Assembly (NCBI GenBank): GCA_039602395.1
Contig: JBCNJP010000023.1
Span: 94,008,030 to 94,072,029, forward strand
Direction of reading: 5' to 3'
Origin: Deinandra increscens subsp. villosa
Taxonomy: Eukaryota > Streptophyta > Magnoliopsida > Asterales > Asteraceae
Length of the DNA: 64,000 nucleotides
A program made the position numbers and the translations under genes. This document shows positions 12,385 through 22,682 of this stretch, in pieces. The first letter of the stretch is position 1. The number at the start of each line of letters is the position of its first letter. Below the pieces are notes generated by a model that worked only from the letters and a program-made list of their open reading frames with translations, was not told the DNA's origin and did no database searches.

Positions 12385-13250
12385 CAGGGCCGGCCCTGGG
12401 CCTGGGCCACATGGGCTACAGCCCAGGGCATCAATCTGGAAGGGAGCAGCATGGTTTTATTTAAGCCCATTAGTTTTTGTGAGCAAATTTAATTTTTAGC
12501 CCAATAAATGGTGCATGTGGGCCTGTGGTTGCCGAACAAAAAAAAAAGGGAATTACGTAAGTCACGGTGGGAATTGGGAAACCAAACGGCGATAATCAAT
12601 TGTCAACAGATTCCACGTGACCACGCACGGCGATTCAATTTCATTCATCTCCTCCACCTCCATTCGATCATCTCTGCGACTCTGCTTGACTCACCGCTTC
12701 CAGTTTTGATGTTTTTAATCATCAATTGGCAATTGCTTGACTGCTTGACCGCTTCCAGTTTGTCGTTTGATGATCAATTGCGTGATCATCAATTGCGAAT
12801 TGACGGAACTGAGAGTCTGCGAGTCTGCGACTGCTTGTCTGCTTCAGTGAATCGGTGCTTCCAGTTTGTGACGTTTTCTCGATAATCAATTGTGATTTGC
12901 AAACTGCGATCTCCAGTCGACACTCGGTGCTTCCATTCCATCAGGTGATATTGTTCCATTATATCTACTTTTAAATATATTTTGTCATTGATATCATGCC
13001 CCTCGTGTACAACCATCTGGTGCCCAAAATAGAAAAAGGAAAAAACAACAAGAAAAACTTACCCAATCTTTACAAGGATCTTTAAAAAAATATTTTAGGC
13101 ATGAAGGTAATAATAGTGAAGAAAACGTTGATGAAAAGAATGTGGAAGACAATAATATTAGTGAAAATAATGTTGTACTATTTAAAGTTATTAACAGGGG
13201 CAAATTTTCGACTCGCGCCCTGGGCATCCAAATTCTCAGGACCGGCCCTG
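12385..13250 (+). mobile_element. Non-autonomous hAT with 8-bp TSD
   Basis: The 8-bp duplication AAAAGAAT lies at 12377-12384 and 13251-13258. Terminal inverted repeats are CAGGGCCGGCCCTG on the left and the complement of CAGGGCCGGTCCTG on the right. The 866-bp element keeps leader-like sequence and a fragment of the transposase N-terminus. Confidence 0.9.
13010..13200 (+). pseudogene. hAT transposase N-terminal fragment
   Basis: The frame starting QPSGAQNRKRKKQQEKL, then a QSLQGSLKKYF motif and an acidic Asn/Glu-rich stretch, matches the N-terminal leader of plant TTF-zinc-finger/hAT transposases (PSGAQKRK...GALDKF-type). It runs into the element's right end with no zinc finger or catalytic domain. 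It is an internal-deletion derivative and not functional as a transposase. Confidence 0.7.
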
Positions 13251-13757
13251 AAAAGAATTATAAGTTTACTTGCCACATAAAATGACAAAACGCTACCATG
13301 AAATTATAATATATGATTTACATTAATTGATAGAATATAAAACGTCTACACTTAAGTGCATGCTCGTATAGTGATGGTTACACAAACCCTAGTTACTAAG
13401 GTCAATACAAGTCAACACATAAATGTTCACACGACATTTATATCAATTTAAGTTTATTTAAATCAGGAAAAGACCTGAAAAGACGGATTGTCACATTAGG
13501 ATCATGATTTGATTCTTGTCTGCATGGTTTGTACAAACTATTTTATCATTTTGTTGCCTTGGGCGCTAAACATTTAAACTTTGGTTTGTTTCATTCGCTT
13601 ACGTAAGAACTCTGAAACTTTTGGACTCTTAAACTTGGGTTTCTTTACATGTTTTAAAACTACATATAGACTGTTATGTGTGTCTGGTGACCGAGATACT
13701 GGTCGGTCATGCCTCCAATGCGGTGATACTCCGCAGGTGGATTTTAGAGGTGTGACA

Positions 13758-13875
13758 ACACTTATTTGTTTGCGCGTGTTAATCCATTTAGGTGATCTAT
13801 TAGGTTTATAAATTTAAATTTTATAATGTGCAAAGTTCCTCACTGAATCATATATGATTCACATGCATCAAGGAG
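13758..13875 (+). repeat. Copy 4 of the 598-bp repeat, resumed fragment
   Basis: The sequence matches the interior of copies 1-3 (GTTAATCCATTTAGGTGATC and following), ending at a T-run at about 13872 where another repeat takes over. Confidence 0.75.
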
Positions 13876-14174
13876 TTTTTTTTTTTTTTTTTTGCCGCTA
13901 CTGGAAAACACAAATTCCCAAAAGTTCTTACTTGTGTGCTATATCATCTTTGATAACCATTTCTATGGTTAGCCCGGGTATGTCCATGGGCTGGTGCAGC
14001 AAACCGTCTGCGGCACTTTCATAATCTTGTATTATGAGACTGGAAATCCAAGCATCTGCCTTCGAAATCAGACCCAGATTCATAAATCAATTCCAAGTAG
14101 AAGCTCAATTATCTTGATTATCGAATTAGGAACCCCTTCGTCATATCGAGAATATTGAATAATTAAGCGACACA

Positions 14175-14641
14175 TTCAAAATCAATGGATTCACCGATGG
14201 CGCCATCAAACCCTCACTATTCCCATTCAAATTACAAGGAGCCGCCAAAATATGGCTCCATTCCCTCAAAGAAAATTCTATCACTTCCACGAGAAATGAT
14301 TTCCACAGTCCCGTACTGGCGAGATTTGTCGCCAAATCATGCGAGTCAAGCATAGAGAAGACGAATCCGTTTATGACGTATGGGAGAGATGCAAAGTATT
14401 TATTCAAAGCTGTCATCATCATAAGTTCGATGAATGTGTGCTTTTGCAAACATTCTATTTGGCTATTGTTCCAGAAGCTCATCTTCCACTCGATATGAGC
14501 GTTAGAGAATCTTGGTTAAGCTTAAGTCTTGAAACAGCTCGTGAGTTAATGGAGATCGCTTCCAACAACGAATGCCAATGGATCACTGATAAACCTCGGG
14601 GTCGATTTTATCCAAACTGCTGCTATGGTCACACAAGTTGA
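14175..14641 (+). pseudogene. Ty3-gypsy gag capsid fragment
   Basis: The first frame (from 14175) reads FKINGFTDGAIKPSLFPFKL followed by AAKIWLHSL, matching the retrotrans_gag signature. After a frameshift near 14300 a second frame (14339-14641) continues with YDVWERCKVFIQSCHHHKF and ETARELMEIASNNECQW, typical of plant Athila/Tat gag. No intact gag remains. Confidence 0.8.
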
Positions 14642-15279
14642 CATTCTCAATACAACTGTCAAAAAACTCTGATTTGAAACAATAAATTCCATTTCGGAAA
14701 CCCCTAATCATTCATACCTTGAAGCTGAGCTAGTAGAAATGAAGAAGAGTCTGAAAATAAACCATCAGGAAATCAATGCTCTTCACCAACTTGCCTTTTC
14801 AACAAACACCGCTTTGAGGGAATCTGTTAAAAAATAGGATGAAGGCATTAGAATAGTTTTGGATGAAGTCAACCTCCTTAAGAGAGAACTTGTTAATCGA
14901 GAAAATGAAGAACTCTTGAAAGAAGTAATGGAGACAACGAAGATAGCTACCATAAGTGGAAAGACTACAAATAGAGAAGTTAAAGAGAAGGAAGCTGGAT
15001 CCACTAACAAAGAGAAAGTGGTTGAGGAAAGCAAAAAGGAAAGTTCAATAAAAGAACCAATGAATCCAAAGTAAAGGCCGAGGAAATACAAACAAACCAT
15101 CCCTTATCCAGAACGAATGAAGAAATCTAAGAAGAATGCTCAATACAAGAAATTTATGGAGATTTTCGAGCCTTCAAAAATTCATATACCACTTCTTGAA
15201 GCCCTTGTGCAAATCCTAAAATTTGCGAAGTTTCTTAAAGACGTGTTTGAGAAGTTGGAGTTTCACCATCCCTTGTTTC

Positions 15280-15645
15280 ATCCGGGGGTGTGAAGTTAAG
15301 AACGCTCTCGTCGATCTAGATGTCATTATCAACTTAATGCCATATTCTTTGTATGCAAAACTCGACCTGGGTGAACCAAAATCGGTTAAGATGAGCATAT
15401 AACTGGTTGATCGATCCATCAAATATCCGCGAGGGATAGCTGAAGACATGGTGGTAACCGTAGGAAAATTTACATTTCCTGTGGATTTTGTTATCTTAGA
15501 TATGGATAAAGAGAAGAATGTTCCTCTTATCTTAGGACGTCCATTCTTGGCTACTAGTAATACACTCGCAGACGTCCAACAAGGGAAATTGACTTTTAGA
15601 GTGGATGGAGAATCACTATCATTTAACGTTAGTGAATTGATATAA
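15280..15645 (+). pseudogene. Retropepsin-like protease fragment with altered active site
   Basis: The frame contains ALVDLDVIINLMPYSLYAKL, then an in-frame stop after KSVKMSI (about 15400), then VPLILGRPFLATSNTLADV, the conserved ILGRPFL flap-side motif of plant gypsy proteases. The usual D-[LST]-G catalytic triplet is Asp-Leu-Asp here, so the active site is lost as well as the frame. Confidence 0.8.
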
Positions 15646-15749
15646 CACTCTCTTAATCAAGACGATTCACTCTACTTCCTCTAAGATGATATCACTGGCC
15701 CTGAAGCTTGTATGAAGGAAGGCCTCGAATGTAGTGTGAGGATTCTCAG

Positions 15750-17239
15750 ATCTCGCAACGATTCCCGATTTAACCTAATTTGCGTATCGTATGACGTTAA
15801 CGTAAGGGTTTATACAATAAACATTTCCTATGTTTATTTCTATCTTTTATTAACTTAATATTATATAGTTATTAAGATTATCTTTTTATAGGTCAAAATA
15901 ACCAAAATGCTCTTATAGGCAAAATAACCATTTTTACTGTTAATATAAAGACGCGTATTCCTATAAGTAAACGCTCACCCCGAGATCGCCCTGTGAGGTA
16001 TGCCAGGTCCCAGTTGGGATTTATGCGACACCCCCGTTTTTCCAGAAACCCGAGAGTACAGGCGGCTACCCTTCCGGTCTGCACGAACTTCTAAATATAC
16101 TATTAACTCGGTATCTTTAATACTTTGTTATTTATTCATTTTAAACTAATATATGTTTATTATACATATAAACATGTTATCATACCAAAAATCAAGTCCC
16201 ATACCCTCCGGATGATTTTATATTAAATAATCATAATTCAAAACTCTAAATTCACGTATTTCTTATTTCTTTATCAAAACCCATTTTCTTTTCAAACCAA
16301 CTTAGGGATTTATCCATTATAACATTTTATAATATATTTTAAAATATCAAGGCTTAATTTAACACCGTTTACTCAATTTGGGCAGAACAACATTAAGAAA
16401 ACCCTAATGTTGACCAGTTAACAAAACCATTACCAAACCTTCTCAAATTTTGAAAAAAAACTTAGGGCTTTCTTAAAATACATTATTTTAGGATTACCTA
16501 TAAAAATTCAGACCCTAATTCTCACCCGATCACCCAAATTTGCGAAGTTTCTTAAAGAAGTAAATTTGTGGATACGTTCGATAATATGTATATACACGTT
16601 TATATATTTTTATATATTTATTTATATTTTCCACAAATTTACGTTTTAGCCCCTCTAACTTTCACCTACTTATCATTTTATGTTCCAAACCACTTTAATA
16701 TATTTTTATAATACTTTCTAAGCCTCGGAGTACTTATAATAATTATAAATACGTATAACATTCGTAATTGTTTATAGCTTTACATAAATTACACTTTTAG
16801 CCCTTTTACTTTTCTGTTAGCTATTTAACATGCATTTCTATACGTTTAACTAATTAAACACGTATTTCCACATATATATTCATCAAATATATATTTCACA
16901 TGCATCTCATATTTAATATAATGTAATCATGTGAAGGTATTTTTCTCTGGTTATCATTTATTTCTATCATATTAACGTTTAACTACGTTTTTCATGTTAA
17001 CATCATATATATCAATTATCTTTGATATAAAACACATATCTATCTTATTTCCTTAATTATTTTTACCAATCAATAATATATTACCATCTTTTATCAATTT
17101 ATTACCCGATAATCGGTAAACATACATTTTCTACACATTTTATCATGTTTAGCTATCAAACACATATATCATATATTCATATGTATTAATCATATTAGTC
17201 ACGTATTCTTCACGTATTATCAAATTTTGGGATGTTACA
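15750..17239. repeat. LTR-like noncoding repeat, very AT-rich
   Basis: A GC-richer block at about 15975-16090 is followed by about 1.1 kb of AT-rich DNA that ends TTTTGGGATGTTACA at 17239. Read on the minus strand, the start TGTAACATCCC is a plausible LTR terminus, but no second LTR, primer site or duplication was found. The 63-codon frame at 15893-16084 has no recognisable domain. Confidence 0.35.
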
Positions 17240-17357
17240 ATCTATATGTCGGTTCATTTGACCTATGTAATGTGTTGTATTCGTGTGCCATGTTTATATA
17301 TGTGTTTTCATTTTCAATCATTAGACGATTATAAGTGATTAGATGTTTAAGTATTTT

Positions 17358-17553
17358 GGATTGGAAGAAATCAAATTGGAGGCTTTCATGTGGCTCAAAT
17401 ACAGGGCTAAATTCTCAGAGCTAGAATGGAGCAATTTCCGTAACTTTGCATTTTACTTCATGTAATCTGTTGGTTGGCTTTCCTCTTTCCTCTTGTACTC
17501 TTTTGTCTAAGCCTCTTGCTTAGTTTTAATATATGTTTGCTGTTAAAAAAAAC
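17358..17553 (+). mobile_element. 5'-truncated LINE with 16-bp TSD
   Basis: A perfect 16-bp duplication GATGTTTAAGTATTTT flanks it (17342-17357 and 17554-17569). The insert encodes the last ~30 residues of a plant LINE reverse transcriptase (EAFMWLKYRAKFSELEWSNF, then stop near 17463), followed by a 3' UTR ending TTTGCTGTTAAAAAAA. Confidence 0.88.
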
Positions 17554-17569
17554 GATGTTTAAGTATTTT

Positions 17570-17899
17570 CTTTGTATAAGCTTCATTCAATTTCTGAGTT
17601 TTAGTCTAGGGTGCTCTATAATTTGTTAAGTTTCTTGGTTAGTGAACAAGTGCTGGCTTCAAAATCATTGTCGGAATTAAGAAGCTCTTACTGAAGATTT
17701 CTTGGTTAGTATGTCTAATTAGGTAGATATATAGGGTTTTAGCGTATAAATTGTGTGTATATTTTTGTTTATTAATTATTGTTAATTATTATATATATAT
17801 AATATATATATAATTTGATTTGATTTTTAGGTTTTTCATAATAATATATATGCAGTTTTAATTTGTAATTTGACAAAAATAAAATTTGAAAATAATTGC
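17570..17899. other. AT-rich spacer
   Basis: No gene or named repeat. A short AT dinucleotide run lies at about 17790-17812. Confidence 0.4.
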
Positions 17900-18495
17900 T
17901 TTATTATAGCAACCATATAACCACACTTGTTTGGACATAACAACCACATTCAACCACAATCAATATGTGTCACCAAAGCTACCATATGACCACACTAATC
18001 GGGACAAAATGATTGATTAGAACAACTATTTAGCCCTGTTTTTTTCTAATGGAAGTGACTTAAACACAAATAAGTGTGACTATATAATACTAACGGCCAC
18101 AGTTATGATATTTTAATGTGGTCGTTGTCACCCTTTAGCCACACTTATTGGGACAAAATACATGATTGCAACAACTCTTTAGTAATATTTTTTTTCTAGT
18201 GGATGTGGCTAATACACAAATATTTATGATTATATAATACCAACGACCATATTTATTATATATTAATATGGTCGTTGCCACCCTTTATTAGCCACACTTA
18301 TTGGGACAAAATGTCTGATTACAACAACCCTTTAGCTACGTTTATGGATGTGGCTGAAACACAAATATATGTGACTATATAATGCTGACGACCACACTTA
18401 TGATATTTTAATGTTGTCGATGTCACCTATTAGCCAGACTTATTGGGATAAAATGTCTTATTGTAACAACCCTGAATTATTGGTTGAGTTTTATT
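17900..18495. repeat. ~150-bp tandem repeat, about four units, CACTA-like motif
   Basis: Units begin around 17988, 18137, 18290 and 18432 with the motif CCACACTTATTGGGACAAAA and share a TGTGACTATATAAT block. TTTTTTCTAGTGG occurs inside and ATTCTAGTG near the right edge (about 18501); on the minus strand these read CACTAGAA, the terminal motif of CACTA transposons. A subterminal repeat block of such an element is possible; no transposase is present. Confidence 0.55.
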
Positions 18496-19469
18496 CTAGT
18501 GTTGTAGCATACTATCTTGCACCCTTGGCAACGATTAAGTTCTTATCTCACAGTGCGCCAAATTACTTTGCTTCCTAAAATCCCATGCATGAAAATTTAG
18601 TGGTTATGTGTATGTATGTCTTCGAGATTCAATACAATTAGGTTGCATGATTAATCATGATACCTGAACCCTAGGGATGATCTATTTCGCAACCATTGTT
18701 TGCATATTCGTTTACATTGTGTTGTTGCGTCAATCTGCAATCTAGTTTTCGTTTTTATTCTACTCAAAATCAATCAATCAATTTTCTTTCAGTAATTAGT
18801 TTTGATAATTAATCAAATGAATAATTGCACCGACCACAAACTTGTTGTGGTTCGGCAACCCTTACTTGTCCTAGTCAACCCTAAAGTGAATAAGATCCCG
18901 AGTACGTACTACTACTCATCTTATTTTATCTGGACTTTGACCCTGATCAATGACGACTTGAATTTAAATATAATATATCAAATAAGAAAAATCGTCGTGA
19001 TGGTATATTTGGAAATGATGAAAAAGTTATGCAGTTGTATTGGAGTTGTATTTCAACATTGTAAAATAGCAACAAAATGAATTAAAAAGCTTTAGTGACA
19101 AACCATGAGCTCAAACCTGAGCTACTAAATTGAATTAGGGGATTTTAAACTACCGCACCACATGTCCCTTTGGTTGATCATTCCTTTGTAGGCCCACTAT
19201 CAGACATCCATTTGCAAGCTCAAAATCGAAGAATTCATGCCATGCTTCTTTATAAATAAGATAGTAATAATATAAATTCTAATCTTGGGTCTTAATGAAA
19301 TTTCATATCACATATCATAAAAGATAACTTTTTTATTTTAGTCAGTATATTCTTTAGAAAGTCATACAATACAACAAATATATAGACGCTTACAACTTGT
19401 GAATAATAGATATTTGACATAATTATATTATATATTTTCATGTATATTTAATTAAAAACATGAAAATAT
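18496..19469. other. Downstream flank of gene A
   Basis: No gene is visible. The stretch around 18950-19060 (GACGACTTGAATTTAAATAT ... CGTCGTGATGGTATATTTGG) recurs downstream of gene C (59730-59830) and, broken by insertions, of gene B (39860-40670). Gene A thus shares part of the ancestral flank. The 92-codon frame at 18802-19080 is not conserved and not called a gene. Confidence 0.6.
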
Positions 19470-21558
19470 TTATATTCGGGGACGAAAATGTGAATTGTGT
19501 TCTTGGAGTACTAGATTCTTGTTGTCTTGTGCTAACATGTTATTTAGCTCGTTGGTAAATGTCTCCATCGATGCGGTTGGCAAGCCTATAGACACCATGA
19601 TTCCTGACTCGCCCTTATGGTTCGTAAAAGGGATACACATACTTAAAATACCTTGGAGAGCACCTACTCCGGCTTTGGCGACTCCACCGTATTTTGGCTT
19701 TCCCCACCCAAAGTCAACTAAGTAAAATCCAACTTGAGTCAAGTCTGATACAACGAAGCTTTTACCAATGGTAAGGGGGGGTCGTCCCTTGATTACCATT
19801 AAGTCAGCTACAGATCTCATGTAGTCTTCATTGACTTCACGTTTAGCCTTCATCACGAGCTCCAATGCATGCGCCAACGGTTTGGTAGATAGATCTTTGG
19901 CCGTGGAAATGGCGACCGGGCTGGCGAAACAATTTCCATAGTATCCAACCGGGATAGGAGGGTTAAACCTGGCACGTGCGCTGACGGCGAAAGTGACGCG
20001 CATTTCTTCCTCAGGATTGGGTTGGAGTGCGATGGTACGACAACGCCAGAGACAAGCTGTTAGCACCTCAAAGGTGGAGCACCTTTTAAGGTATGATGGA
20101 ACATACTTACGTAATGATGACACCTCAATGGGTCCAAAGAAAAAAGATCGATGTGCCATGTCATCCAGTTGGATTATCTTATCATTGGTGTCTTCCACTT
20201 CATCGTACTCATGATGAGTGCATGTGACATGTGGTGGGTTTCGTGCAAAAAGCAAGTCCCTTTGCCACACAGGCAAAGTTGAAGGTTTTGACGCACCTTG
20301 TGCCATTTCACCTAGTGCTGTCATGAATTGAACGAGCCCTGGGGCGTCACTTATGGTGTGGTTCAATTGTATCGAAAATATAAACCCCCCACATAATAAT
20401 CTTGTTACCTATTAATAAAAGTTAATTAAGAATCAGTTACAGTAATAAGAGAGACGGTAAATTCTTTAAAACTGCTAGTAAGCTTAGAAGTATATTTAAT
20501 TAGGTGTGAGCAAAATAAAAATAACAAAAGCATGATCAAACATGAGCGGTTACAAACATTTTTTATTGTTTGATTATAGATATCGGTGTACAAATAACCT
20601 GATTAGCCAAACTAAAAGTAAAGCTAAGTTTATATATATGTCAAACAAATTTGTTAGTTACTTTTGTAAATTACATATTTGGTTAGTTACTTTTATAAAT
20701 TACATATTTGTGAGCAAAATAAAAATAACATGCGTAATTTATCGATTTAAATGATGGAAATATGTCGATTTGTATTATTGTAATTTTACTTTAAACCAAA
20801 TTTTTTAAATTATTTTATGTTATAAACAATCTTTTATAAACTAATGCTAGCGGTTGTAACATTTATGTTAACCCAAACATCTGAAAAAAAAGGTTTAAAA
20901 AATGTCGGGATGGAATAAAAGATAAAAATGTGTCTTGTCTGGTTGTATAATTTTTACAAAAAACCAACAATAGATATAAAAAAAAAGTTATAGACGTTTT
21001 AAATGAGATGTTTTTTGGGCTGGGTAAATTATCTCTTTTACCCTTTTATATTAAAATAAACAGTGAGACATGCCTTTTAATCCAATCACTAGTTTCGCGG
21101 AAGGATTTCACCTGAATAAGCAGTAATGGCGAGTCGAGAAAACCTTTGGATCCACGATCATCACAAAGGAGTTCTTCCACGCAAGGAAACGGTGGGTAAA
21201 GAGCATCTCCAAACTGCTTCAGTGTCACATTTGCCTCCGCCTCTATAAATAACACACCCTCGTCGGAGCAATCGACCATTAACTTCCTCGACGGACCTTC
21301 TTTTAACCGGCCGGCGAACGGGTAGTAGAACACAAGCACCTTAGCCAGAGCCTCCTTAATCACACTCGCCGGATTCTTATTTTGTAATTTTGGTTGATGT
21401 TGGTAAAACTGAATCGCCGGTATGTAAACCCGAAGACTATCCTGATCATCGATGTCAGAGAGAGGCTTCAGTTCTCGCGGCGTAGGTTTAGCCGGACCGA
21501 TGAGCTCTGGTGAATGTCGCCGGACGGTAAACATCAAAGGAGTATTGATTTGTGCCAT
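19470..21558 (-). CDS. BAHD acyltransferase, benzyl alcohol O-benzoyltransferase-like (copy A)
   Basis: Exon 1 is 21112-21558 and exon 2 is 19470-20408, split by a GT-AG intron after codon 149 (CAG|GTGAAA ... AATAG|GTAACA). The spliced product is 461 residues, the usual BAHD length. HTISD (166-170) carries the catalytic His of the HxxxD motif, and DFGWG (381-385) is the structural BAHD motif. VRRHSPELIGPAKPTP at the N-terminus and PVWQRDLLFARNPP place it with HSR201/BEBT and hexenol acetyltransferase-type enzymes, which transfer benzoyl or acetyl groups from CoA to alcohols. The exact substrates cannot be read from sequence. It is the most diverged of the three copies: FAVSARARF replaces CIVNARAKF, and SMCIPF replaces SFYIPF. 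It ends Pro-Arg-Ile, unlike the Ser-Arg-Leu of B and C, so peroxisomal import by PTS1 is not expected. The frame is intact. Confidence 0.95.
20409..21111 (-). other. Intron of BAHD gene A
   Basis: 703 bp, AT-rich. It contains a tandem ~30-bp duplication (AGTTACTTTT.TAAATTACATATTT at about 20655 and 20686) and a repeated GTGAGCAAAATAAAAATAAC motif (about 20506 and 20711). It is much shorter than the introns of B and C and lacks their GAGCCGAG-rich insertion. Confidence 0.9.
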
Positions 21559-21630
21559 GTGTAGTTTGTGGTGTGTGTTTTTGTTTGTTTTTTTGGGTTG
21601 GTTGTGGTGCTTGAGTTAGGTCTTGAGCTC

Positions 21631-21640
21631 TTTATATAGT
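21631..21640 (-). promoter_or_regulatory. TATA box of BAHD gene A
   Basis: The minus strand reads ACTATATAAA about 75 bp before the ATG, a normal plant core-promoter spacing. Confidence 0.7.
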
Positions 21641-22181
21641 TTTGTATAGCAGGTTGTTGGGTGCGTGTCTGAATATTCATTGTATTTTACATTTGTATTA
21701 TGAATATCTAAAAGAAAATATGGAAGCATACCATTTTCATACAACATTTATTATGAAATTGATAGACTTTTCCTATATAGAATACCTCATATTCACTAGT
21801 ATTAATTTTCTAGAGAACTTATTGTAAGAAGATTGCTTTTGGTAAGGGTAAAAAAGGCTTAGGAGATTGACATGTGGTATTTTAAAGAAAAAAGAGGGGC
21901 AATTTAGGAAAGTGACATTTTTATCAATTTCCCTTATTTGTTTTAAACCTTCATAACTTTTAAATACGACATTATTTTTTTAAAATCACGCAATAAAAAC
22001 GAGCGTTTTTTATCTTTAAAACGCGTACATTGTTGTTATATATAAAACTAAAAAAATATATACTCTTTCGATTTAATATAATGATCTGAACATTTAATAC
22101 AATAATCTAAACATTTGACATGATGAGTTGGACATCTAACACAATGATCTGAAATTTGACACGATGACGCACTAGGAAATC

Positions 22182-22237
<56 letters not shown>

Positions 22238-22682
22238 ACATTGTACGAGTATTTGCTAAATATAAAATAAAATAAATTACTCTTTCGATTTCTTAGTGCG
22301 TCATTGAGTCACATTGTATCATTGTATCTGTTAATATTTATCATTGTGTCTTTTTACTTGTTATTTGTGCCATTGTGTCTATATACAAAATTTAGACAAT
22401 ATGACAACACTTATATTAACTTAAATAATTCTCACAATATAACATAATATGATACAACTCAAAAGCTCATAAAAAACAATGACGAAGATGATGATGCTTT
22501 ATGCAACTGATATACACAATATGACAGAGTATTACTAATAACTAGTTTTCACATAAGACACAATATGACAAAGTTATATGAGATGGTGAATAAAAAATGC
22601 GGAGCAACTAAAAAAAATGGTAGACAATGTTATATGAGATGGTTAAATAAAATTGCTTTTCGGATTTCATTCAAAGCAAAGC
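21641..22682. other. AT-rich upstream region of gene A
   Basis: No gene. An AT microsatellite occupies about 22184-22232. Near-complementary arms flank it: GATGACGCACTAGGAAATCGAA at 22163-22184 and its inverse near 22284-22304. This looks like a decayed foldback around the microsatellite. Short frames here are AT-rich noise. Confidence 0.5.

Larger units (their letters stand above)
7330..13757. mobile_element. ~6.4-kb composite insertion interrupting repeat copy 4
   Basis: Copy 4 of the 598-bp repeat stops at 7329 and resumes at 13758. The insertion begins TGTGACAATCTGACC and ends GAGGTGTGACA, flanked by ACACT on both sides (7325-7329 and 13758-13762): TG...CA ends and a 5-bp duplication, as for an LTR retrotransposon. 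Inside, however, are LTR-like sequences in both orientations, an inverted pair of termini (9740 and 13757), tRNA-like segments and a hAT, with no gag-pol. It is probably a nested, rearranged retrotransposon remnant. Confidence 0.6.
14110..15690 (+). mobile_element. Decayed Ty3-gypsy (Athila-like) gag-protease fragment
   Basis: Pieces appear in retrotransposon order on the plus strand: gag (14175-14640), a charged linker (14700-15075), a KKKNAQYKKFMEIF-like pre-protease region (15110-15240) and a retropepsin-like domain (15280-15645). Frameshifts and stops separate them. LTRs, reverse transcriptase and integrase are not seen in this block. Confidence 0.8.

Noticed and set aside
14783..15100. 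Minus-strand 105-codon frame
   Set aside because: Antisense to the gag-linker of the gypsy fragment; hydrophobic composition results from the reverse of a Lys/Glu-rich linker.
19495..20214. Plus-strand frames opposite BAHD exon 2 (also 42283-42534 and 60748-60999)
   Set aside because: They are antisense shadows of the conserved coding sequence; their similarity among the three loci follows from the BAHD genes.
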